From Kocuria sp. (GTDB lineage: Bacteria > Actinomycetota > Actinomycetes > Actinomycetales > Micrococcaceae), in contig JAKDJD010000055.1 of the NCBI GenBank assembly GCA_030454085.1, forward strand, positions 1 through 13,507: 13,507 nucleotides of DNA, read 5' to 3'. Position 1 is the first letter of the stretch, and the number at the start of each line of letters is the position of its first letter. This document shows positions 1 to 7,029 of the stretch, piece by piece. The notes beneath the pieces were generated by a model. It searched no databases. It was not told the DNA's origin and worked only from the letters and a program-made list of their open reading frames with translations. Made by a program: the position numbers and the translations under genes.

Positions 1-33
1 CCGTTAGGCGGGGTTTCAACCTCCACCTAACGG
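1..33. repeat. Hairpin-forming inverted repeat at the left edge
   Basis: Arms CCGTTAGG (1-8) and CCTAACGG (26-33) are perfectly complementary. After one mismatch the stem can extend by four pairs (10-13 with 21-24, one of them G-U). No T-tract is visible on the right, and the left side is cut off by the window edge. It could be a terminator for a gene outside the window, or for the leftward S4 gene. Its role is not shown. Confidence 0.5.
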
Positions 34-40
34 CGGTGAG

Positions 41-139
41 CGCCACCGAATCGGGCAACCGCCACCCAATTTGGGCATGGCAGGAGGGACCCCTCCGGGC
101 AACCGCCACTCAACTCGGGCACGGCAGGAGGGACCGATC
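41..139. repeat. 44-bp tandem repeat, two copies plus partial units
   Basis: Copy 1 (52-95) and copy 2 (96-139) have the same 44-bp period, share the core CGGGCAACCGCCAC, and later both read GGCAGGAGGGACC. A shorter core, CGCCAC followed by a variable segment and then GGGCA, occurs three times (41-57, 60-77, 104-121). A degraded third copy may start at 140. Inside each core a small dyad is partly kept, for example CCGA-A-TCGG and CCCAA-T-TTGGG. It lies downstream of the S4 gene and outside any convincing reading frame. It may belong to a dispersed intergenic repeat family, which cannot be tested within this window. Confidence 0.65.
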
Positions 140-202
140 CGGAAACCCGCCGAGGCCCGAGAGCGCCACCCCCACGCCCCGATGCCCGTGCCGCGCGTCG
201 TG

Positions 203-430
203 TCAGGCGCGCTCTATGCGGAGGGTCGCGTCACCGAGAGCGACGACGTCGCCCGGATGAAGCTGCTTGCCGCGCTGGTATTCCGGTTCCCCGTTCACGG
301 AGACGAGGCCCTCGGCGATAACCTCCCGGGCCTCGACGCCGTCCTCGACGAGGCTGGCGAACTTGAGCAGTTGGCCCAGCCGGATCATGTCTTCGCTGAT
401 TTGGACGGTCTGATCGTCTGAAGTGGTCAT
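203..430 (-). CDS. Small S4-domain RNA-binding protein
   Basis: A 75-residue protein that is almost entirely one S4 fold, a small RNA-binding module also found in ribosomal protein S4, pseudouridine synthases and tyrosyl-tRNA synthetase. The signature covers residues 16-62: IRLGQLLKFASLVEDG, then the AREVIAEGLVSVNGE turn, then GKQLHPGD. Free-standing proteins of this size (YbcJ/YaaA-like) are thought to bind structured RNA, but their targets are mostly unknown. The frame is open 40 codons further upstream, but that extension is Arg/Pro-rich and unlike S4 proteins, so I chose the ATG at 430. No Shine-Dalgarno precedes it. TAGGCT lies 7 nt upstream, which fits a leaderless mRNA. It is divergent from glyS, with 125 bp between the two starts. 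Confidence 0.88.
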   Translation of the reverse strand: MTTSDDQTVQISEDMIRLGQLLKFASLVEDGVEAREVIAEGLVSVNGEPEYQRGKQLHPGDVVALGDATLRIERA

Positions 431-437
431 GGTGTCC

Positions 438-443
438 AGCCTA
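438..443 (-). promoter_or_regulatory. Putative -10 box of a leaderless promoter for the S4 gene
   Basis: Read leftward the sequence is TAGGCT-GGACACC-ATG: a TAnnnT hexamer, 7 nt, then the start codon. Transcription would begin at or next to the A of the ATG. There is no recognisable -35 box at 16-18 bp. The same geometry occurs in front of dnaG in this window. Confidence 0.4.
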
Positions 444-555
444 TCGACATGGGATGGGTGCCCTGGGCCGGAAACCGGTAGTCTGGTAGGAGAATCGACC
501 CCTGCGCGCGTCGCACTCCGGCGGCGCGCGATGATTGATGGAGTGAGCAATACCT

Positions 556-1938
556 ATGGCACCAAAGTCCACGCTGGACAACGTCATCACGCTGGCCAAG
601 CGCCGCGGATTCGTTTTTCAGGCCGGTGAGATCTACGGCGGTTCCCGGTCGGCGTGGGACTACGGCCCCCTCGGAGCCGAGCTGAAAGAAAACATCCGCC
701 AGCTCTGGTGGCAGAATTTCGTGCGGTCGCGCGAGGACATGGTGGGGCTGGATTCCTCGATCATTCTTCCCACCCCGGTGTGGGAAGCATCGGGCCACGT
801 CGAAACCTTCACGGATCCGTTGGTCGAGTCCTTGCACACCCACCGCCGGTATCGCGCGGACCACCTGATCGAGGCCTATGAGAAGAAGCATGGGCATCCT
901 CCGGCCAATGGCCTGGCGGACATCAACGACCCGGAGACCGGGCAGCCGGGCAAGTGGACCGAACCGCAGCAGTTCTCCGGTCTGATGAAGACCTATCTGG
1001 GCGCCGTCGACAACGAGGAAGGCCTCCACTTCCTGCGACCCGAGACGGCCCAGGGCATCTTCGTGAACTTCAACAACGTGGTCACCGCCGCCCGCAAACG
1101 GCCCCCGTTCGGCATCGGACAGATTGGTAAGGCCTTCCGGAACGAGATCACCCCCGGAAACTTCATCTTCCGGACCCGTGAGTTCGAGCAGATGGAAATC
1201 GAGTTCTTCACCCATCCGGATGACGCGCCGAAGTACTTTGATACGTGGGTCGAGGACTGCTGGAACTGGTTCGTCGACCTGGGGATCAACCCGGACAATA
1301 TGCGGAAGTTCGACGTCCCGGAGGACGAGCGGGCCCATTACTCGGCCGGAACCATCGACATCGAATACAAGTTCGGTTTCCAAGGCAACGAATGGGGCGA
1401 GCTCATGGGCGTGGCCAACAGAACCGACTACGACCTCGGCGTACACAACGAGAACTCGAACACCCGCCTCGAATACTTCGACCAGGGGACCGGGGACCGT
1501 TACGTGCCCTACGTGATCGAGCCTTCCTTCGGGCTCACCCGTTCCATGATGGCGTTCCTGGTTGACGCGTACACGGAAGACGAGGCGCCGAACACCAAGG
1601 GCGGCGTCGACACCCGCACGGTGCTCAAGCTCGACCCGCGCCTGTCGCCGGTCAAGGCGGCGGTTCTTCCGTTGTCCAAGAAGGAGACCCTGACGCCGAC
1701 CGCGGAAAGGCTGGCCGCCGACCTCAGGAAGAACTGGAACGTCGACTACGACACGTCCGGCGCTATCGGCCGTCGCTACCGTCGTCAGGACGAAATCGGT
1801 ACACCGTTCTGCATCACGGTGGACTTCGACACTCTGGAGGACAACGCCGTCACGATCCGCGAACGCGACACGATGACACAGGAACGCGTCAGTCTCGATC
1901 AGGTCAAGTCCTACCTCGCGGGCCACCTGATCAAATAA
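556..1938 (+). CDS. glyS: Glycine--tRNA ligase (alpha2 type)
   Basis: Cytoplasmic class II synthetase that attaches glycine to tRNA-Gly with ATP. At 460 residues it is full length for the single-chain dimeric type. Visible parts: the N-terminal [12 protein letters not shown] and WDYGPLG glycine-site region (about 19-38); the motif 1 region around [15 protein letters not shown]; motif 2 with F194-R195-N196-E197 followed by [14 protein letters not shown]; motif 3 [13 protein letters not shown] with Arg329; and a C-terminal HGTP anticodon-binding domain (about 373-460) containing [23 protein letters not shown]. The start is ATG with GGAG 12 nt upstream, rather far, so expression may be modest or the mRNA start unusual. 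The GNAT gene begins 16 nt after the stop, so the two probably share a transcript. Confidence 0.97.
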   Translation: MAPKSTLDNVITLAKRRGFVFQAGEIYGGSRSAWDYGPLGAELKENIRQLWWQNFVRSREDMVGLDSSIILPTPVWEASGHVETFTDPLVESLHTHRRYRADHLIEAYEKKHGHPPANGLADINDPETGQPGKWTEPQQFSGLMKTYLGAVDNEEGLHFLRPETAQGIFVNFNNVVTAARKRPPFGIGQIGKAFRNEITPGNFIFRTREFEQMEIEFFTHPDDAPKYFDTWVEDCWNWFVDLGINPDNMRKFDVPEDERAHYSAGTIDIEYKFGFQGNEWGELMGVANRTDYDLGVHNENSNTRLEYFDQGTGDRYVPYVIEPSFGLTRSMMAFLVDAYTEDEAPNTKGGVDTRTVLKLDPRLSPVKAAVLPLSKKETLTPTAERLAADLRKNWNVDYDTSGAIGRRYRRQDEIGTPFCITVDFDTLEDNAVTIRERDTMTQERVSLDQVKSYLAGHLIK

Positions 1939-1954
1939 CCCAGAGGGGAGCGGT

Positions 1955-2917
1955 ATGGCGGACTACACGATCCGTGACTGGCACGAGGGCGACGATCTGC
2001 AGCTGATGCAGATCTGGCCCGAGGCCGAGAACACCCAAGCGGCCGTTTTTCGCGCCAAGTTCGGCCCCGACGCCGAGCAGCCGTGGCAACGGACCGTCGT
2101 GGCCTAACACGACAGCGTGCCCGTGGCCGCGGCAACGGTGTACGAGACGTCGTTGCACTCCTCCAGGCTCTGGGCCTACGTCGAGGTCGCTCCCGATCAC
2201 CGTCGGGCGGGGCTCGGTGGGCGCCTGATGCAGGCCCTGCGGGATGCGGCCGAGACCGCGCCGTCGGGCGTGGTCTCCCTGCGAAGCAAGATCGAGCCCG
2301 GATCGGCAGGCGCAGGGTTCGCCCAGTGGGCGGGTCTCGGGTCGATCCAGCGCACTCGCATGATCAGGGTCGACGCCGGCGCCCTGCCCCAGCGCGCCCT
2401 GCGCGAGGACCAGGACGGCAACCTGGACCAGGCGATCGAGGACCTTGCCACGGGGTCCCTCGAGCTGACCCAGGCCGTCTGGGACTTCTATCGACGCGTC
2501 CACGAATGGGACCCGCCCGCGGAGCAGTCTCTCGGTCGGGTGAACCGCCTGTTCCTCTCGGACGAGGCCGAGGCCTATGGCGCGATCGTCATGCGCGACG
2601 GCGTGATCGAAGCCCGGAAGAACGGTAAGAACGCGCCGATCGCGGCCTTCGCCGTGAGCTACCGGCCCTTGGACGCCGATGCTCCCGGGCGGGAATTCTC
2701 GGAGGAAGAGCCGACCGAGGTCCTTCTCGGCTACGACGTCGACCGCGTGCGGTCCGGCGGGGACGTCGAGCAGCTGCTGGCTCTTCTCGTCGCCCAGTAC
2801 CCCGTGGTGATCGAGGTGGACGACTCGATGAGCATCCTGACCGAACTCGTCGATGCCCTGTTGGACCGGGGCACGGCCCACCTCGAGGAAGAGACCCTGG
2901 TGGTCGCGGACCGCTAG
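1955..2917 (+). pseudogene. GNAT-family N-acetyltransferase interrupted by an in-frame stop
   Basis: ATG at 1955 is preceded by a good Shine-Dalgarno (GAGGGGAG, 5 nt away) and reads 50 residues in good frame to TAA at 2105-2107 (codon 51). The same frame then continues without another stop to 2917. Across the stop the protein reads ...WQRTVVA-stop-HDSVPVAAATVYE, as an uninterrupted GNAT would. Acetyl-CoA-binding motif A follows: VEVAPDHRRAGLGGRL, with R83-x-x-G86-x-G88. The unbroken protein would be about 320 residues, long enough for a GNAT domain plus a second, degenerate GNAT-like half. One substitution (GAA or CAA to TAA) explains the break. Possible readings are a young pseudogene, an assembly error, or reinitiation at GTG 2117 (266 residues, no Shine-Dalgarno, lacking the first strand and helix). 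The acceptor substrate is unknown. Confidence 0.75.
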
Positions 2918-2937
2918 GCGCTCGCGGGACACCAGCG

Positions 2938-3306
2938 ATGGACGACGTACGGGTGGAGAGGATTCTGCGGGCCGTGGAATGCGTCCCGGAAGGCCGAGTC
3001 GCAACATACGGCCTGATCGGTCGAGTGGTCGGGGAGGTTCCGCGCGTGGTCGGGTACACGATGTCCCGTTGGGGCGGCAACGTCCCGTGGTGGCGCATCG
3101 TCAACGCCCAGGGAGTGATTCCCGGGCACGAATCCACGGCCGTCCCGCACTGGGAACGCGAAGGGCTCCTGAACCGTGACGGTGACGGTCTCTCGACATC
3201 GAGCGCGGCCTCAGGCCTCCGGGTGCGCCTGAGCGAGGTTCTGGCGGACGAGGACATGCTGGCCCGGGCGTGGGCGGAAGCGGTCGCGGGCCTGCCGGAG
3301 ACCTGA
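2938..3306 (+). CDS. Alkyltransferase-like (Atl) DNA-repair protein
   Basis: A 122-residue protein matching the DNA-binding C-terminal domain of O6-alkylguanine-DNA alkyltransferase. The winged-helix segment VERILRAVECVPEGRVATYGLIG is followed by PRVVGYTMSRWGGNVPWWRIVNAQG. The alkyl-acceptor motif PCHR is replaced by P50-W51-W52-R53, so there is no cysteine to take up an alkyl group. Tyr24 and Arg36 occupy the places of the Tyr and the Arg finger used in base flipping. Known Atl proteins bind O6-alkylguanine lesions without repairing them and pass them to nucleotide excision repair. I infer that role here. The start is ATG 20 nt after the GNAT stop with a weak CGGGA, so it is probably the last gene of the glyS transcript. 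It converges on the SDR gene with 5 nt between stops. Confidence 0.88.
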   Translation: MDDVRVERILRAVECVPEGRVATYGLIGRVVGEVPRVVGYTMSRWGGNVPWWRIVNAQGVIPGHESTAVPHWEREGLLNRDGDGLSTSSAASGLRVRLSEVLADEDMLARAWAEAVAGLPET

Positions 3307-3311
3307 ATCGC

Positions 3312-4109
3312 TCACCCGGTCAGCGCGCTCGCGGGCCAGGTGAAGGCCATGACGCCGCCATCGACCGTGATCGTCTCGCCCGTGACGAAGGAGGAATCGT
3401 CCGAGGCCAGGAAGGCCACCACCGCGGCCACCTCTTCGGGCTTCCCGAGGCGTTCGAGCGGTGTGACGCGAGCCTGCTGCTCCCGGAAGCTCTTGCCCTC
3501 CGCATCGGCCGACCCCACCAGCTCGTCGACGAGCGGCGTTTCAATGGTGCCCGGGCAGACCGCGTTGGCCCGAATGTTGCGGGACCCGTAGTCGGTCGCC
3601 GTCGCTCGCGTGAAATTGACGACGCCGCCCTTGGCCGCGTTGTAGCCCGATCGATCGGCGTCCGCGGCAAGCCCTGAGAAGGAAGCCATGTTGACGATGG
3701 CTCCGTGTCCGGCGTCGAACATGAGCGGCACCAGATACTTGGTCACCAGGAATGTCCCGCGCAGGTCCACCGCGATGATCCGGTCGAAGAGCTCGGTCGG
3801 ATATTCGTGGACCTTGCCGCCCTTGTTGTCGACGCCCGCGTTGTTGACCAGGGCGTCGATCCCACCCCATACATCGCTGACCTGCTGGGCCAGATCTCGG
3901 ACGGATTCTTCGTCGGCGACGTCGACGACGAAGCTCTCGACCTCGGCACCCGCGTCCCGAGCCGCCTGGGCCGCGGTCTCCAGGTCCTTCTGGTTGACGT
4001 CCACGAGCCCCAGAATCGCTCCTTCGGAGGCAAGACGCTGAGCCGTGGCACGGCCGATGCCGGTCGCGGCCCCCGTGATGACGACTCGACGGTTCTCAAA
4101 ACGTTTCAT
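3312..4109 (-). CDS. Short-chain dehydrogenase/reductase (SDR), NAD-type
   Basis: A 265-residue classical SDR of the usual length (about 250). The Rossmann cofactor motif is T12-G-A-A-T-G-I-G19. Asp37 at the end of strand 2 (GLVDVN) argues for NAD(H) over NADP(H). NNAG lies at 89-92. The catalytic set is Ser143, Tyr156 and Lys160 (YNAAK), with Asn115-region partner not assigned. PGTIETP (186-192) and the C-terminal SSFVTGETITVDGG are standard for the FabG/glucose-dehydrogenase-like branch. ATG 4109 has GGAGGA 9 nt upstream. It is divergent from the class III aminotransferase across 171 bp, so it may oxidise or reduce a product of that enzyme. The substrate cannot be predicted; SDRs of this type act on hydroxy acids, sugars or beta-hydroxyacyl compounds. 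Confidence 0.93.
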   Translation of the reverse strand: MKRFENRRVVITGAATGIGRATAQRLASEGAILGLVDVNQKDLETAAQAARDAGAEVESFVVDVADEESVRDLAQQVSDVWGGIDALVNNAGVDNKGGKVHEYPTELFDRIIAVDLRGTFLVTKYLVPLMFDAGHGAIVNMASFSGLAADADRSGYNAAKGGVVNFTRATATDYGSRNIRANAVCPGTIETPLVDELVGSADAEGKSFREQQARVTPLERLGKPEEVAAVVAFLASDDSSFVTGETITVDGGVMAFTWPASALTG

Positions 4110-4280
4110 GGCGTGCTGTCCTCCGTAATACCTGGTCAGTCCCGGGCGAGTAATTCCCGGTACCCCAACGGTAGAAATCCCGCGGGCGCGGAGTCGAGGT
4201 TTTCGGAGGAATTCATGCCATGGAAATATATAGAGTTGGAAGACCGCCCGAAGAACGGCCGGTTACGGAGAGGGGATCCC
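4110..4280. promoter_or_regulatory. Divergent promoter region, SDR / aminotransferase
   Basis: 171 bp between two divergent starts. The rightward side has an AT-rich TATATAGAGT (4227-4236), the clearest -10-like element in this GC-rich gap. It would start transcription near 4240 and leave about 40 nt of leader before the aminotransferase ATG. No -35 at the usual spacing is convincing. On the left, GGAGGA (4119-4124, minus strand) serves the SDR gene. CCCGGG (4142-4147) and a second CCCGG (4159-4163) could be part of an operator, but I see no strong dyad. No regulator gene is adjacent. Confidence 0.4.
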
Positions 4281-5654
4281 ATGAGCACACCAGGAACTTT
4301 CGTCGCGGGTGTTACCGACGCCGACATCGAGGAAGGCCGCCGCGCCTATCAACAGGATCGGGACCACGTGTTCCACTCGTGGTCAGCGCAGGGGACGGTG
4401 GACCCGATGACCGTTCTCCGCACGGAAGGCTCCTACGTCTGGGACGGCGAGGGGCGCAGGCTCCTGGACTTCTCCTCCCAAATGGTGAACACGAATATCG
4501 GGCACCAGCACCCCGCCGTGGTCCGGGCGATCCAGGACCAAGCGGGAAAGATCTGCACGATCGCGCCGTCTCACGTCAACGCCGCGCGCTCCGAGGCGGC
4601 CCGGCTGATTGCCGAGCTGACGCCCGGAGACCTGAACCACGTGTTCTTCACCAACGGGGGAGCGGATGCCAACGAGCACGCGATCCGTATGGCCAGGGTG
4701 CACACCGGTCGCCACAAAGTTCTCTCGGCCTACCGCAGCTATCATGGCGGCACGGACCTTGCGGTCAACGTGACGGGCGACGCCCGTCGATTCGGCAACG
4801 ACCATGCCGGGGCGGGTGTGGCCCGCTTCCTGCCTGCATATCCCTACAGGTCGTACTTCGACTCGACCAGCGAGGAAGAAGAAACCAGCCGGGCCCTGCG
4901 CCACCTGGAGGACGTGATTCTCCTGGAGGGGCCAGAGAGTATCGCCGCCCTGATCCTGGAATCCGTTCCGGGCACACCAGGAATCTACGTTCCCCCGAAG
5001 GGTTACATGCAGGGGGTGAGAGACCTCGCGGACAAGTACGGCATCGTCTGGATCGCAGACGAAGTCATGGTCGGATTCGGGCGAACCGGTGAGTGGTTCG
5101 CCGTGGACCACTGGAACCAGCGGCCGGATCTGATGACCTTTGCCAAAGGCGTGAATTCAGGGTACGTGCCGCTCGGCGGCGTCGCGATCTCGGACGAGAT
5201 CTACCAGACCTTCGAGGAGCGCCCCTATCCCGGCGGACTGACCTATTCGGGCCACCCTCTCGCCTGCGCGGCAGCCGTAGCGACCATAGAGGCGATGAAG
5301 GACGAAGGGATGGTCGAGAACGCGCGGCGCCTCGGCACAGATGTCTTCGGCCCCGGCCTTGCAGAGATCGCGGAGAAACACCCGTCGGTCGGTGATGTCC
5401 GAGGCCTCGGATGTTTCTGGGCCATCGAGCTCGTCAAGGATCGGCAGACCAAGGAGCCCCTCGCGCCGTACGGCGAATCCTCTGCCGCCATGGGAGAACT
5501 CATCGGGGAGCTGAAAGCAGGCGGCATGCTGCCCTTCGCAAACTACAACCGGATCCACGTGGCTCCGCCCCTGAACATGTCGACCGAAGAGGCCTGTGAA
5601 GGGCTCCGCATCATCGACGAGGCGCTCTCCGTGGCCGACGCTCACACCGTCTGA
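4281..5654 (+). CDS. Class III PLP-dependent aminotransferase
   Basis: 457-residue fold-type I enzyme of the class III (omega-aminotransferase) family, cytoplasmic. Seen: VFHSWSAQG near the N-terminus; phosphate-binding TNGGADANEHAIRMAR (124-139); YRSYHGG; Asp260 in IADEVMVGFGRTGEW, which contacts the pyridine nitrogen; and the Schiff-base Lys289 in MTFAKGVNSGYVPLGG. The family moves amino groups from omega-amino acids, amines or taurine-like compounds to pyruvate or 2-oxoglutarate. The HSWSAQ start recalls proteins annotated as taurine--2-oxoglutarate or 'aspartate aminotransferase family', but I do not assign a substrate. The frame is open upstream, and ATG 4215 has a better Shine-Dalgarno (GGAGGA). 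I prefer ATG 4281 (GGAGAGGGG, 5-6 nt away) because the N-terminal length fits the family and the likely -10 box lies between the two ATGs. Confidence 0.92.
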   Translation: MSTPGTFVAGVTDADIEEGRRAYQQDRDHVFHSWSAQGTVDPMTVLRTEGSYVWDGEGRRLLDFSSQMVNTNIGHQHPAVVRAIQDQAGKICTIAPSHVNAARSEAARLIAELTPGDLNHVFFTNGGADANEHAIRMARVHTGRHKVLSAYRSYHGGTDLAVNVTGDARRFGNDHAGAGVARFLPAYPYRSYFDSTSEEEETSRALRHLEDVILLEGPESIAALILESVPGTPGIYVPPKGYMQGVRDLADKYGIVWIADEVMVGFGRTGEWFAVDHWNQRPDLMTFAKGVNSGYVPLGGVAISDEIYQTFEERPYPGGLTYSGHPLACAAAVATIEAMKDEGMVENARRLGTDVFGPGLAEIAEKHPSVGDVRGLGCFWAIELVKDRQTKEPLAPYGESSAAMGELIGELKAGGMLPFANYNRIHVAPPLNMSTEEACEGLRIIDEALSVADAHTV

Positions 5655-5685
5655 GACCCCTCCGCGCTTGCGGCACACTGCTTTG

Positions 5686-5724
5686 GCGGGCCGAGTGATG
5701 TGAGTTCGCTCTTCCTCGGCCCGC
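5686..5724 (+). terminator. Hairpin after the aminotransferase, probable terminator
   Basis: Arms GCGGGCCGAG (5686-5695) and CTCGGCCCGC (5715-5724) are a perfect 10-bp match. The 19-nt loop holds a second small stem, GAG-TTCG-CTC (5702-5711). It begins 31 nt after the stop codon and has no T-tract, which is common for actinobacterial terminators. It also lies 30 nt upstream of dusB, so an effect on the dusB leader is possible. Confidence 0.6.
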
Positions 5725-5742
5725 TGGTGGAGCAGCGTGTGA

Positions 5743-5748
5743 GAAAAT
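5743..5748 (+). promoter_or_regulatory. Putative extended -10 box, leaderless dusB
   Basis: TG-A-GAAAAT resembles an extended -10 element (TGn then the hexamer) and ends 6 nt before the GTG start. There is no Shine-Dalgarno. The hexamer departs from TAnnnT at its first base, so this is weaker than the dnaG case. Confidence 0.3.
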
Positions 5749-5754
5749 CGCAAC

Positions 5755-6924
5755 GTGACTACTGCCATCCCGACTCGCCTGTCCCTGCCTCCGCTCCAGC
5801 TCGGCCACCTCACGGTGGACGTGCCGGTAGTCCTCGCCCCCATGGCGGGCGTGACCAACAGGGCCTTCCGCAGACTGTGTCGGGAATACGGTGGGGGACT
5901 GTACGTGACCGAAATGGTCACGGCCCGGGCGCTCGTAGAACGTCGCCCCGAGTCGCTGAGGATCATCGATCACGACGACGATGAGAAGGTCCGCTCGATC
6001 CAGATCTACGGGGTCGACGCGGTCAACGTCGGCAAGGCCATCCGCATGGTTGCGGAGGAGGACCGGGCCGATCACATCGATCTGAACTTCGGGTGCCCGG
6101 TTCCCAAGGTGACCAAGAACGGCGGTGGTTCGGCCCTTCCGTGGAAGACCGATCTTTTCGAAGCCATCGTCGGTACCGCCGTCCGTGAGGCGTCGCGGGC
6201 CGACATCCCGGTCACGGTCAAGATGCGCAAGGGCATTGACGATGACCACATCACCTTCCTCGACGCGGCCAGGACGGCTCGCGACGCCGGGGTGGCCGCG
6301 ATCGCGCTGCACGGCCGAACCGCGGCACAGCACTATTCGGGCCAGGCTGATTGGGACTCGATCGCGGAACTCCGGGAAGCCGTCCCGGACGTTCCGGTCC
6401 TCGGCAACGGGGACATCTGGTCCGCGGAAGACGCCGCCCGCATGGTCGAGCAGACCGGCGTGGACGGCGTCGTGATTGGTCGCGGGTGCCAGGGGAGGCC
6501 TTGGCTCTTCGGCGATCTCCAGGCCGCGTTCGAAGGCCGTGATGACCGTTTCCGTCCTGGAGTCGCCGAAGTCATCAAGATCATCTATCGCCACGCGGAA
6601 CTGCTCGTGGAGACTTTCGGGGAGGAGCGCCGAGGTATGCGCGAAATCCGCAAGCACATCGCGTGGTACTTCAAGGGGTATCCGGTCGGCGGCGAGCTCC
6701 GCGCGCAGATGGCGCAGGTCAGCACGCTTGCGGAATTTCGGGATCTGCTGGGCCGACTCGACCAGTCGTTGCCGTACCCCGGCGCGGACGTCGAGGGGCC
6801 CAGGGGACGTGCGGGATCGCCGAAAAAGCCGCATCTTCCGGAGGGGTGGCTCGATTCCCGCATCCTCGGCGACGCCGAGCGGCTTGGGCTCGCGGACGCC
6901 GAACTCGACGTGTCCGGTGGCTGA
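5755..6924 (+). CDS. dusB: tRNA-dihydrouridine synthase
   Basis: 389-residue FMN-dependent enzyme that reduces uridine to dihydrouridine in the tRNA D-loop. Seen: the (beta/alpha)8 start LAPMAGVTNRAFRRLCREYG; MVTARAL; catalytic Cys114 in LNFGCPVPKVTKNGGG; FMN-binding VKMRKG; IALHGRTAAQHYSG; VLGNGDIWS; and VIGRGCQGRPWLFGD. The C-terminal helical tRNA-binding domain (about 260-360) includes RKHIAWYFKGYP. The order and motifs fit the DusB branch common in actinobacteria. The start is GTG; no Shine-Dalgarno is present, and TGAGAAAAT ends 6 nt upstream, so the mRNA may be leaderless. dgt follows after 105 bp with its own promoter-like region. Confidence 0.94.
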   Translation: MTTAIPTRLSLPPLQLGHLTVDVPVVLAPMAGVTNRAFRRLCREYGGGLYVTEMVTARALVERRPESLRIIDHDDDEKVRSIQIYGVDAVNVGKAIRMVAEEDRADHIDLNFGCPVPKVTKNGGGSALPWKTDLFEAIVGTAVREASRADIPVTVKMRKGIDDDHITFLDAARTARDAGVAAIALHGRTAAQHYSGQADWDSIAELREAVPDVPVLGNGDIWSAEDAARMVEQTGVDGVVIGRGCQGRPWLFGDLQAAFEGRDDRFRPGVAEVIKIIYRHAELLVETFGEERRGMREIRKHIAWYFKGYPVGGELRAQMAQVSTLAEFRDLLGRLDQSLPYPGADVEGPRGRAGSPKKPHLPEGWLDSRILGDAERLGLADAELDVSGG

Positions 6925-6929
6925 CTCGA

Positions 6930-6948
6930 GGCGGCAGGATTCCCCGCC
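6930..6948 (+). terminator. Weak hairpin just after dusB
   Basis: GGCGG (6930-6934) can pair with CCGCC (6944-6948), with a possible inner GG/CC pair, 5 nt after the dusB stop. There is no T-tract and the stem is short. It may be a weak terminator or chance in GC-rich DNA. Confidence 0.25.
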
Positions 6949-6969
6949 GTCGTCTTCTGTCACCGTCTT

Positions 6970-6991
6970 CCGCGCCATGGCGCGGTAGCCT
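6970..6991 (+). promoter_or_regulatory. 16-bp perfect palindrome abutting a -10 box upstream of dgt
   Basis: CCGCGCCATGGCGCGG (6970-6985) equals its own reverse complement. The next six bases, TAGCCT (6986-6991), fit the TAnnnT -10 pattern, with a start site expected near 6998 and the dgt Shine-Dalgarno (AAAGG, 7013-7017) downstream. The palindrome fills the -35/-10 spacer, where a repressor or a MerR-type activator could act. No -35 box is obvious. The protein that would bind is unknown. Confidence 0.45.
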
Positions 6992-7029
6992 GGGTACGAC
7001 TCGTTTCCCCGACAAAGGCGAACCCCCAC

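Noticed and set aside
41..139. A CRISPR array at the left edge
   Set aside because: The copies are directly adjacent and similar over the whole 44-bp period, with no unique spacers and no cas genes in the window.
427..1926. Leftward 499-codon frame opposite glyS
   Set aside because: A codon-bias shadow of a high-GC gene; no domain is recognisable and it overlaps the certain glyS on the other strand.
1931..3007. Leftward 358-codon frame opposite the GNAT gene
   Set aside because: I considered whether this could be the real gene, given the stop in the GNAT frame. It has no domain or start signal, while the forward frame keeps the GNAT motif.
3705..4280. Upstream in-frame extension of the aminotransferase
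   Set aside because: It runs antisense through the SDR gene and has no family similarity; only the last 22 codons (from 4215) are worth considering.
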